Part shown: positions 1 to 8,100 of the stretch, piece by piece
How positions within the stretch are numbered: the first letter of the stretch is position 1
How the letters are laid out: every line of letters starts with the position of its first letter
Assembly (NCBI GenBank): GCA_016287975.1
Contig: JAEEXV010000256.1
Span: 1-11,682 of the forward strand
Source of the DNA: Lentisphaeria bacterium
GTDB taxonomy: Bacteria; Verrucomicrobiota; Lentisphaeria; Oligosphaerales; Oligosphaeraceae
Direction of reading: 5' to 3'
DNA length: 11,682 nucleotides
Position numbers and translations under genes: made by a program
The notes under the pieces: generated by a model
Seen by the model: the letters and a program-made list of their open reading frames with translations, nothing else
Databases searched by the model: none
What the model was told of the DNA's origin: nothing

Positions 1-58
1 AGCGACGCAATGAACGATTCCGCCGCCCAATTGCAAATCCTGTGTGGCTCACCCGACC

Positions 59-79
59 GCCACGGCGGGACGCCGTGGC
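59..79. repeat. Perfect GC-rich inverted repeat (REP-like or terminator stem)
   Basis: GCCACGGC (59-66) and GCCGTGGC (72-79) are perfect 8-base inverted arms around the 5-base loop GGGAC. No T-run follows on either side, so a classical intrinsic terminator is not well supported. It could be a dispersed REP-like palindrome or the stem of a terminator for a gene lying left of the window. The palindrome itself is directly visible; its role is inference. Confidence 0.45.
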
Positions 80-292
80 TACGTCCGCTTCGTCAAGCGC
101 ACTTTCCCTCAGGCGGGGCGACAATGATCCCTTGTGAAGCAGACAATCCGGCATGACGACTTGGCGAAATGGCGGTTTTACCGACCCTCATGGAGAACAG
201 CGCTTTTCCGAAATCGGGTGGGATTGGAACCACTGGCAGCGTAACTGGCTCGCCACAGAACCCGCCACCGCGCCAATGGCAGTTTTTGGGAA

Positions 293-367
293 TGGGGTTA
301 TGGTACACCAATCCCCAGTTGAACGGGGCGGCCGTGAATGCCGTTTTGAGCCTCGGGACCGCCCCGT
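293..367 (+). promoter_or_regulatory. Candidate structured 5' leader of the first glycosidase-like gene
   Basis: Two successive stem-loops sit 28-102 bases before the start codon at 395. The first is imperfect: TGGGG (293-297) pairs with CCCCA (313-317), and TGG (301-303) with CCA (308-310). The second has a perfect 9-base stem, ACGGGGCGG (323-331) with CCGCCCCGT (359-367), around a 27-base loop. If transcribed, these would form a stable mRNA leader that could influence translation or RNA stability. It matches no riboswitch class that I recognise, and its function is inferred only from position. Confidence 0.3.
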
Positions 368-394
368 GCCCCGTCCATCCCTCCATACATCCTC

Positions 395-3300
395 ATGAAA
401 AAACTGCTTTCCGCCCTGCTGCTCGCCGCCGCCCTCCTGTCCGCCCAGTCCTTCAAGATCGGCAATCCCCAGAATCTGACCCTGCAGTTCAAGGGGCAGA
501 CCGTCGTCACGGGCGAATCCTGCGCGCTTTTCCCGCAGGGCGGCTTCCCCGAAACGCCGCTGAAGCCGACGCGCATCGGCACCGCCGAGGTCTACAACGC
601 CTTCGGCGAAAAGGACGGCATCAAATACCGCCGCGAACTCTCCCTCGACCGCGACGAACTCGAAATCTCCGTCCACATCGACACCCCGCCCTATTGCAAG
701 ACCGATGTGAACGGCAAGCCCGGCTACCAGCTCCGCCTCCCGATGGCGCTCTTCAAGGGCGCCCGCTTCACCGCCATCACTGGACGCGCCTCCCGCACCT
801 CCGAAATCCACGGACGCCTCGCCCCTGGACAATTCAACGGCCTCTTCGGCAACACCGTCCGCGCCCTCTACCTCTCAGGCGACTTCGGCGACCTCGCCAT
901 CGACTGCAATCCGCACGGCATCAACGCCTTCGGCGACTACGGCCCAGGCTACATCGTCGGCCTCTGGAACATCGCCCTCGACGGCGACAGCATCGTCCTC
1001 ACCCAGGGCATCCGCCAGCGCTCCTTCGGCGGCGACTGCGTGACCAAAATCGTCATCTACGAAGGCACCCCCGAGGACTTCGACCGCCGCCACTCCCACC
1101 GCGAGTACCCCTACTACGACGTCCTCGACCCCGAGCGCAACTACGCCTTCGGCGGCACTCCCTGCGGCGAGAAATACACCCGCACCGGCGCAGCCCGCTA
1201 CACCCCCGAGACCGCCTGCGGCTGGACTGGCGCAGGAAAACTCGCCGCCGCCGCCTACGGCAAGAGCGGCGCGCTCTACTCCGCGCTCGTCGGCAAGACC
1301 GACAACACCTTCCGCATCAGCAATCTGCGCCAGGGTTTCCATTTGATCACCGTGGCCGCCTCAGCAGGCAAGAAGGCCGTCGGCCCCTTCGACCTCTCCT
1401 GCAACGGAAAGGTCTGGGCCAGGGGCGTGACCGTCGAGCCCGACCACGTCAAGACCGTCTCCTTCGGCGCCTGGATCGACCGCGGCGTCGCCGAAATCGG
1501 CTTCCACGGCAAGGACTGGTGCGTCTCCACCATCGCCACCCAACTGCTCCAGACCACGCACGAGGACTACACTTTCCGCCGCGGCTTCTGGGTCGACTGC
1601 AATGCCCCCTGCCCCTCCGTGATGTACGCCCCCGCCAGCTATCCCGCCGAACCCAGGTATTCCGTCAAGACCGAGACCTTCTTCCGCCCCGAGGCGGGCA
1701 AGGAGATGGCCGCCCCCATCAAGACGTTTGAATACCCATCCTGCCACGCCGAGTTCAAGGACGACGCCGAGGACTGGCGCTGGAAATACACCATCACCTC
1801 CCTCGGCCCCAGCAACGGCGGCAACTTCCTCTCCCTCGGCTACCCCGAATACGTCCAGCGCGCATTCGACGAACACCAGGCCAAGAAGGCCAAGCTCATC
1901 ATCCTCAACGGACTCCTCAGCCGACATACCTTCCCCACCCACATCCCGCGCGTCCGAAAGGCCATCCAGACCGCCGCCAAGGCCGCCCACGACCGCGGAA
2001 TGCTCATCATGGACCACATCGACTTCTCCCTGCTCTGGAACATGGACGGCGGCTTCCGCGTGCTCGCCGAGGACATGCCATCCCTCCAGATGACCGTCGA
2101 CACCCACCTGCCCGCGCGCGGCATCTGCCTCACCAACCCGGACTACTTCGAGCGCTTCCTCGCCCTCACTGAGAAGATCGTCACGGAAAGCCACCTCGAC
2201 GGCATCATGATCGACGAGGTCACCTTCCACGGCATCGACTTCTGCGGCTGCCAGCACTGCCGCGACGGCTTCCACCAGGACACTGGCTGGTATCTCCCCG
2301 TCGACGAGACCAGCCCGCACCTCTTCAACCGCTCCTCCCCGCTCTGGCACGCATGGGTGCTCTGGCGCCAGAAGCGCGTCGGCGACTTCTGGCACCGGTT
2401 CAAGACCCGCATGAAGCGGCACAACCCCAAGTTCGTCGCGGTCGGCTACACCACGCACTACGGCCTCACCGACCCGTGGGCCAGCGTCGGCCAGGCCATC
2501 ACCATCGAGCAGACCGCCCGCGGCTGGGATGTCGTCGGCACCGAGATCATGCCGCGCAACATCTTCGCGTGCTACCGCAGCGTCCACGCCTACCGCAAGC
2601 TCAAGAACTACTTCCGCAACTCCATGGACCTGCCCGTCTACGGCAATGTCTATGTCCAGGGCGACAACTGGAACCTGCTCTACTTCGGCTGGGCGCTCTG
2701 CAATCTCAACGGGCAGCTCACCTGGCCATCCTCCCCCTCGCTCCCCAAACCAGGCGATTCCGACTTCCGCACGTTCACCCCTGAAAAGGGCGACATGGAC
2801 CGCCAGCACGCCCAGACCATCGCCAAAATCGGCATCCTCTACTCCACCATCTGCCGCGACTGGCCCGAATTCAACTCCTACAAGGCCTGCCCGCTCGGAT
2901 GCTCCATGCTGATGAGCTCCCGCCACCTCGACCACGACTTCCTCTCCAACCTCAATCTCGACCAGAAACGCCTCGCCAAATACAAGGTCTTCATTGTCAA
3001 CGACGGCCAGAGCCTCGCCGACGAAACCGTCCGCGAACTCCTCGCCTTCGCCCGAAACGGCGGAACCCTCCTCCTCACCCGCCGCACTGGCATGAAGGGC
3101 GGCCTCGCCACCCCACGCGAAAAATGGGCTTTCGCCGACGCCTTCCACGGCCTCGCCCCCGACTTCAGCCGCAATCTCCAGATCCGCGTCATGTCACTGA
3201 ACGGCAAGGACTACGCCTTCGAGGAACCCGTCATCGGCCTGCGCGTCAAGGGCGCCCTCCCACAGGGCGTCCGCGCCATCGGCACAATCGCCGTCCAGCC

Positions 3301-3826
3301 TGGCGCGAAGGCGCTGGGGCCGCTCGTCTACGAGGTCGCCTGCGGCAAGGGCCGCATCCTTTACACCCCCATCGACCTCGGACATGCGATCTGGCATGAG
3401 GAGCTGATGGTAGGACGCCCCTTCGACGGCAAGCGCAACTCCGTCTGCGAAGCCGCCGCCAACGCCCTCCTCGACCTGGGCCTCCAGGGCCAGAACTCCT
3501 GGGAGCCAGGCGACACCCCCGAAGCCGTCCTCACGGGACTCTTCAAGGTCAACGGCAAAATCGCCGTCCACTTCCTCAACGCCACTGGCTCCAACCTGAA
3601 GGACGGCGAGGTCATCGCCTTCGACTGGAAGGGCCCCGTCTTCCCGCCGCTCGCCCGCGACATCACCTTCGCCGTCTTCACTGACAAGGCCACCCGCGCC
3701 TACGCCGTCTCCCCCGACTTCGAGGGCCGCAAGCCCCTCCAGATCACCCCCGTCTCCCAGGGCAAATTCCAAATTCACCTCCCCAAGCAACACCTCAAGG
3801 CTTACACCATTGTGTATGTGGAGTAA
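395..3826 (+). CDS. Exported GH42-like/GHL6-like putative glycoside hydrolase, copy 1
   Basis: This 1143-residue protein is probably secreted. Residues 1-17 form a signal peptide (two Lys, a Leu/Ala-rich core, likely cut after Ala17). Residues about 20-430 are beta-rich. Residues about 455-790 look like a TIM barrel, with strands at 536-543 (MLIMDHID), 603-608 (GIMIDE), 713-719 (VVGTEIM) and 747-754. Glu608 is followed nine residues later by Cys617-x-Cys619-x2-Cys622, the spacing known for the acid/base Glu and zinc-cysteine cluster of GH42 beta-galactosidases. Residues about 810-900 resemble the amidotransferase-like trimerisation domain of GH42, and the C-terminus is a beta domain (AVHFLNATGS). 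The expected beta-7 nucleophile is not evident: Asn751 lies near its place. The ATG at 395 is chosen because it begins the signal peptide; no Shine-Dalgarno site precedes it. A collinear paralog lies at 5154-8582. The substrate is unknown, and a non-hydrolytic role is possible. Confidence 0.85.
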   Translation: MKKLLSALLLAAALLSAQSFKIGNPQNLTLQFKGQTVVTGESCALFPQGGFPETPLKPTRIGTAEVYNAFGEKDGIKYRRELSLDRDELEISVHIDTPPYCKTDVNGKPGYQLRLPMALFKGARFTAITGRASRTSEIHGRLAPGQFNGLFGNTVRALYLSGDFGDLAIDCNPHGINAFGDYGPGYIVGLWNIALDGDSIVLTQGIRQRSFGGDCVTKIVIYEGTPEDFDRRHSHREYPYYDVLDPERNYAFGGTPCGEKYTRTGAARYTPETACGWTGAGKLAAAAYGKSGALYSALVGKTDNTFRISNLRQGFHLITVAASAGKKAVGPFDLSCNGKVWARGVTVEPDHVKTVSFGAWIDRGVAEIGFHGKDWCVSTIATQLLQTTHEDYTFRRGFWVDCNAPCPSVMYAPASYPAEPRYSVKTETFFRPEAGKEMAAPIKTFEYPSCHAEFKDDAEDWRWKYTITSLGPSNGGNFLSLGYPEYVQRAFDEHQAKKAKLIILNGLLSRHTFPTHIPRVRKAIQTAAKAAHDRGMLIMDHIDFSLLWNMDGGFRVLAEDMPSLQMTVDTHLPARGICLTNPDYFERFLALTEKIVTESHLDGIMIDEVTFHGIDFCGCQHCRDGFHQDTGWYLPVDETSPHLFNRSSPLWHAWVLWRQKRVGDFWHRFKTRMKRHNPKFVAVGYTTHYGLTDPWASVGQAITIEQTARGWDVVGTEIMPRNIFACYRSVHAYRKLKNYFRNSMDLPVYGNVYVQGDNWNLLYFGWALCNLNGQLTWPSSPSLPKPGDSDFRTFTPEKGDMDRQHAQTIAKIGILYSTICRDWPEFNSYKACPLGCSMLMSSRHLDHDFLSNLNLDQKRLAKYKVFIVNDGQSLADETVRELLAFARNGGTLLLTRRTGMKGGLATPREKWAFADAFHGLAPDFSRNLQIRVMSLNGKDYAFEEPVIGLRVKGALPQGVRAIGTIAVQPGAKALGPLVYEVACGKGRILYTPIDLGHAIWHEELMVGRPFDGKRNSVCEAAANALLDLGLQGQNSWEPGDTPEAVLTGLFKVNGKIAVHFLNATGSNLKDGEVIAFDWKGPVFPPLARDITFAVFTDKATRAYAVSPDFEGRKPLQITPVSQGKFQIHLPKQHLKAYTIVYVE

Positions 3827-3844
3827 TTTCACTCCACCATCCCC

Positions 3845-3868
3845 GAGGAGGCGTTCACCCGCCTCCTC
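3845..3868 (+). terminator. Terminator-like hairpin after the first glycosidase-like gene
   Basis: GAGGAGGCG (3845-3853) and CGCCTCCTC (3860-3868) form a perfect 9-base stem with the 6-base loop TTCACC, starting 19 bases after the stop codon. No T-run follows (the next bases are TGAAAA), so it may be a weak or factor-assisted terminator, or an mRNA 3'-end stabiliser. It marks the boundary between the GC-rich gene and the lower-GC cassette. Confidence 0.5.
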
Positions 3869-4049
3869 TGAAAATGCGTCGTGAACTGGCATTCCGGGCA
3901 GCCATTCGATCACGCCTTTCCTGTGCAGAAGGACAACCATCCATGACTCCCCAAAACAAAGCCAACCATTTCCCAAACCGTGCAACAACACGCCGAAGAA
4001 TCATGAACTCTATGCCTCTGTCCGGGTCACGACAAAACAACACCAAATC

Positions 4050-4217
4050 ATGTGGCGATACGTCCATCTTCAGGACTTCATGGGAGCATCGAACCTGGAC
4101 TGGAGTGCCACGTTCGCCGACCTAGACGCCCAGCATTACACAAAGTACGATCGGACATCGGCGGAACGTGCATTCATTGGATCCATGATCAAGGCGATGG
4201 AGTGTGAGGACGCGTAA
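4050..4217 (+). pseudogene. Remnant of the C-terminus of a restriction-modification methylase/helicase subunit
   Basis: An open frame of 55 codons from ATG 4050 to TAA 4215-4217 encodes a segment containing WRYVHLQDF, then NLDWSATFADLDAQHY, then ERAFIGSMIKAME. From memory, this order (VPLQDF, then DIDW with IDxQLYxKYGL, then FIESMIKPME) closes many large restriction-modification proteins such as Eco57I-like methylases and related helicase-nuclease subunits. Only this tail is present. The frame stays open upstream to a TGA at 3882-3884, but bases 3885-4049 show nothing recognisable, so the large N-terminal part is gone. Loss of the usual Gly in KYGL (here KYDRT) suggests decay. It ends one base before the RhuM start, and RhuM genes are known to sit inside restriction-modification operons. 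The alternative is a small standalone gene or a chance frame. Confidence 0.5.
4206..4210 (+). promoter_or_regulatory. Shine-Dalgarno site deciding the RhuM start
   Basis: GAGGA lies eight bases before the ATG at 4219 and inside the 3' end of the upstream remnant. It favours ATG 4219 (protein beginning MAEKKNE) over the in-frame GTG at 4204. It is the only clear Shine-Dalgarno site in front of any gene in this window. Confidence 0.6.
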
Positions 4218-4218
4218 A

Positions 4219-5112
4219 ATGGCGGAAAAAAAGAACGAAATCATCGTTTACCAACCGAATGAAACGGTTCGAATCGATGTCCGGCTGCAAGATGAAACGG
4301 TCTGGCTCACGCAGGAACAAATGAGCCTCCTCTTCGGAAGGGATCAGTCCGTCATTGCACGTCATATCGGCAATATTTACAGGGAAGGTGAATTGGAACG
4401 TGAAGCAGTTTATGCAAAAATTGCATATACTGCCAGCGATGGCAAGACCTATCAAGTAGGGTGTTATAATTTAGACGTTGTCATCTCTGTGGGTTATCGT
4501 GTCAAATCCATTCAAGGGACCCGTTTCAGACAATGGGCAAATCGAGTTCTCAAAGAGTATCTCCTTTACGGACACGCATTCAACCAGCGCATCCGCCAAC
4601 TTGAGGATCGGGTTGATCACCGACTTGCCATGCAAGACCAGAATATTACGGAACTAAAGGAGAAAGTCGACTTCTTCGTAAAGACTTCCCTGCCGCCAGT
4701 TCAAGGAGTTTTCTACGATGGACAGATGTGGGACGCTCGTATCTTCGCAGATAAACTGGTGAAGAGTGCCAGGAAAAACATTCTGCTCATTGACAATTGG
4801 GCAACTGTTGAGACGCTGGACATTTTGGCGCAAAAGAACACTGGAGTTGCGGTAACTGTCATTACCTCTGAACATCGCGACAAGGCCAACCGCCCCCGCC
4901 TAAAAATCACCGCTGCGGATGTCGCCAAGTTTAATTCCCAATACCCAAATCTGAATGTCGTGTTCCGTGAAAACTTTCATGATCGTTTCCTTGTGATCGA
5001 TGATGCGGAACTTTACCTCATCGGTGCATCATTGAAGGATCTTGGCAAGAAATGCTTTGCCTTCAATAAACTGGATGCAGCCGAAATCCCCGGTCTGAAA
5101 GCAAGGATTTGA
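4219..5112 (+). CDS. rhuM: RhuM-family protein with phospholipase-D-like C-terminal domain
   Basis: This is a 297-residue protein. Residues about 1-115 are the RhuM domain, with the typical DETVWLTQEQMSLLF and IARHIGNIYREGEL segments (probable helix-turn-helix, about 31-53), TASDGKTYQ, and YNLDVVISVGYRVKS followed by FRQWANRVLKEYL. A charged helix likely to form a coiled coil follows (about 115-150). The second half (about 160-295) resembles a PLD-like fold, with KNILLIDNW, HDRFLVID (His254, Arg256, Asp261) and GASLKDLGKK (269-278). The usual PLD HxKx4D appears here as HxRx4D. RhuM proteins are commonly encoded inside type I and related restriction-modification operons; their biochemical role is not settled. 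G+C is about 48% in sampled lines, well below the flanking genes, which suggests horizontal acquisition. The reading frame is intact. DNA binding and nuclease activity are inferences. Confidence 0.85.
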   Translation: MAEKKNEIIVYQPNETVRIDVRLQDETVWLTQEQMSLLFGRDQSVIARHIGNIYREGELEREAVYAKIAYTASDGKTYQVGCYNLDVVISVGYRVKSIQGTRFRQWANRVLKEYLLYGHAFNQRIRQLEDRVDHRLAMQDQNITELKEKVDFFVKTSLPPVQGVFYDGQMWDARIFADKLVKSARKNILLIDNWATVETLDILAQKNTGVAVTVITSEHRDKANRPRLKITAADVAKFNSQYPNLNVVFRENFHDRFLVIDDAELYLIGASLKDLGKKCFAFNKLDAAEIPGLKARI

Positions 5113-5153
5113 ACAACAAGGATCCATAAATCTCTTCACAACATCACCTCACC

Positions 5154-8100
5154 ATGACCAGCCTGAAATCCATCTCCCTCCTCCTCCTCGCCGCAGCCAT
5201 GCTCACTGCCCAGACATTCACGCTCGGGAATGCGCGCAACCTGCAACTCCAGTTCCGCGGCCAGCCCGCCGTCACAGGGGAATACACCGCGCTGTTCCCG
5301 ACGGGCGGCTTCCCGCAAGGCAAGACGCTGGAGGAATCCGTCGGCGAGGCGAAGGTGTACAACTCCTTCGGCGAGAAGGACGGCATCAAATACCGCCGCG
5401 AGGTGGCGCTGCGGGGCGGCGAGGCCGAGATCACGGTGCAGATCGCCATTCCGCCCTACACGCGCCCCGACCTCGACGGACAGCCTGGCTACCAGATCCG
5501 CCTCCCGATGGCGCTCCTCAAGGGCGCCCGTTTCACCGCGATCACGGGACGCGCCTACGCCACCCGCGAAATCCACGGACGGCTCGCGAAAGGCGAATAC
5601 GGCGCGCTCTTCCAGAACTCCATCCGCGCCCTCTACCTCTCTGGCGACTTCGGCACGCTCGCCATCGACTGCGACCCCAAGGGCCTCAACAACCACGGCG
5701 ACTACGGCCCCAATGTCGTCGTCGGGCTCTGGCGCGTCTCCATCCAGGGCGACGACCTGGTGATGGGCATCGGCTTCCGCAACGCTTCCTACGGCGGCGA
5801 GTGCGTCGCCAAGGCGGTCATCTACGAAGGCACCCTGGCCGACCACGACCGCCGCCACTCCCACCGCGCCGAATCCTACTACGGCGACCTCCTGCCGGAG
5901 CGCAACTACGCCTTCGGCAAGACCCGCTGCGGCACGCAGTACACCTCGGTCGGCGCCACCCCATACGCCCCCGAGGCCGCCTGCGGCTGGCTCGGCGACG
6001 GCAAACTCCGCCCGCTCTCCTATGGCGAAACCGGCGCCCTCTACTCCGCCCTCGCCAGCAAGGCCGACAACACCTTCCGCATTGCCAGGCTCCGCCAGGG
6101 GCTCCACCTCTTCACCGTCGCCGCCTCCGCCGGCAAGGCCGCCGTCGGCCCCTTCGACTTGTCCTGCAACGGCCAGGTCCAGGTCAAGGGCGTGGCCGTC
6201 AAGCCGAACCACGTCACGACGGTCACCTTCGCCGCCTGGGTTGACGACGGCATCGCCGAAATCGGCTTCCACGGCAAGGACTGGTGCGTCTCCACCATCG
6301 GCGCGCAGTTGCTGCTGGGCACGCACGAGGACTTCAGTTTCCGGCGCGGCTTCTGGGTCAGCGACCAGGTCCCCGCCCCCTCCGTGATGTACGCCAACGA
6401 CACCTACCGCGCCGCCCCCGTCTTCAATGTCAAGGTCGAGAGTTTCTTCCGCCCACGCCCCGGCACCGAGACCGCCAGCAAACTCAAGCCGTTCCAGTAT
6501 CCCTCCTGCCACGCCGACTTCAGCGGCGCCGAGGACTGGCGCTGGAAATACACCATCACCAACCTCGGCCCCTCCAACAGCGGCCACTTCACCGAGTTCC
6601 TCGCGCCCGGCTACCTCGAACGCGCCATCGCCGAGCACAAGGCGAAAAACGCCAAGCTCATCCTCATCAACGGCATGCTCGCGCGCCACAACTACCCCGC
6701 CCACGCCGAGCGCGTCCGCACGGCCGTCAAGCAGACCATCGAACTCGCCCACGCCAACGGCATGCTCGTCATGGACCACATCGACTATTCGCTGCTTCGC
6801 AACATGGACGGCGGCTTCCGCGTGCTCACCCAGGAGATGCCCATCCTCCAGATGACCATCGACACCCACATGCCCACCCGCGGCATCTGCATCGCCAATC
6901 CCGACTACGCCAACCGCTTCTTCTCCAATGTCGAACAGGCCGTGCGCGAAGCCAAGCTCGACGGCATCATGATCGACGAACTCACCTACCACGGCATCCG
7001 CTACTGCGGTTGCCAGTACTGCCGCGAGGGCTTCCACCGCGACACCGGCTGGTATCTGCCCGTCGACGAGACCAGCCCGCACCTCTTTGACCGCGAATCC
7101 CCGCTGTGGCGAGCGTGGTGCCGCTGGCGCCAGAAGCGCCTCGGCGACGCCTGGTACGCGTTCAAATCCCGCATCAAGCCCCTGAACCCGCGCTTCGTGT
7201 CAATTGGCTACTCGACGCACCACGGCATGATCGGCAACGAGGCCAGCATCGGCCACGGCGCCGTCCTAGAGCAGTCCTCGCGCGGCTGGGACTTCATCGG
7301 CACCGAGATCATGCCGCGCAACATCTTCGCGGTCTACCGCAGCGTCCACAGCCTGCGCAAACTCAAGAACTTCCTGCGCAACTCGATGGACGTGCCGGTC
7401 TACGGGCTCGTCTACACCGCCAGCGACCAGTGGGACCTGCTCTATTTCGGCTGGGCCCTCAACAACCTCAACGGGCAGATCACCTGGCCCTTCGTCATGC
7501 GCGAGCCGCTCCCAGGCGAGACCGACTTCCGCGTCTTCACCCCCGAAAAGGGCGACATGGACCGACAGCGCGCCCGCAGCGCCAGCCAGACCGCCCTCCT
7601 CTTCTCCGGAGTCTGCCGCGACTGGGGGGCCTTCCTGGCCTATCCGCCTGGCCCCCTGGGCACCTCCATGCTCCTCAACGACCGCCATTTCACGCACGAC
7701 TTCCTCTCCAACGTGAACCTGGACGCCAAACGCCTTGCCAAATACCGCGTCTTCATCGTCAACAGCGCCCAAAGCCTCGCCGACCTGGAAGTGGCGGCCA
7801 TGCTCGCCTTCGCCAAAAACGGCGGCACGCTCCTCCTCACCGCCCGCACTGGTATCAAGGACGGCAACGCCAATGTCCGCCCCGAATGGGCTTTCGCCAA
7901 GGCCTTCGGCGGGCTTCAGCCCAAATTCGACAAGAACATCCAGTTCATGAAGATGGAACTGGGCGGGAAGACCTACGCCTTCGATGCTCCTGTGATGGGG
8001 ATCATCATGGAGGGCACCGTCCCCGAAGGCGTGCGCGCCATCGGGCAGGTCTACGCCAAGAACGACCCCGCCGCGCGTCCCCTCGCCTACGAAACGCGCT

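Larger units (their letters stand above)
1..394. other. Non-coding upstream region with palindromes
   Basis: I see no convincing gene in this stretch. Short open frames exist on both strands, but their translations resemble no family I know and lack the C-ending codon bias of the neighbouring genes. The region contains a perfect GC-rich inverted repeat near its left end (59-79) and two stem-loops (293-317 and 323-367) directly before the first glycosidase-like gene. It probably holds that gene's promoter and 5' leader, but I could not find convincing -35/-10 boxes. It could also include a dispersed genomic repeat. Confidence 0.5.

Noticed and set aside
153..398. Short frames on both strands in the upstream region
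   Set aside because: No family resemblance and codon use unlike the real genes; more likely leader or repeat sequence.
169..1731. Arg/Pro-rich 520-codon frame overlapping the first gene
   Set aside because: Its composition is the +1 frame reading of a GC-rich gene; the overlapping frame has a signal peptide, clear domains and a full-length paralog.
1361..3148. Long open frame on the minus strand (595 codons) opposite the first glycosidase-like gene
   Set aside because: Antisense shadow with low-complexity Gly/Val/Glu/Ala composition and no domain features.
3874..4125. 83-codon frame before the RhuM gene
   Set aside because: The Ser/Arg/Thr-rich translation resembles nothing, and it overlaps out of frame the recognisable restriction-modification tail at 4050-4217.
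4411..4427. Perfect inverted repeat TATGCAA-AAA-TTGCATA inside the RhuM gene
   Set aside because: It is operator-like in shape but lies well inside the coding sequence of the gene, with no second copy seen upstream of any gene; chance is the simpler explanation.
3827..5153. Direct repeats flanking the RhuM cassette as an insertion signature
   Set aside because: Only weak similarity (CACTCCACCATC versus CACCTCACCATG) was found, and the second overlaps the common CTCACCATG start context, so it does not support a target-site duplication.
5136..7082. Long open frame on the minus strand (648 codons) opposite the second glycosidase-like gene
   Set aside because: Antisense shadow; it resembles the minus-strand frame at 1361-3148 only because the two sense genes are paralogs.
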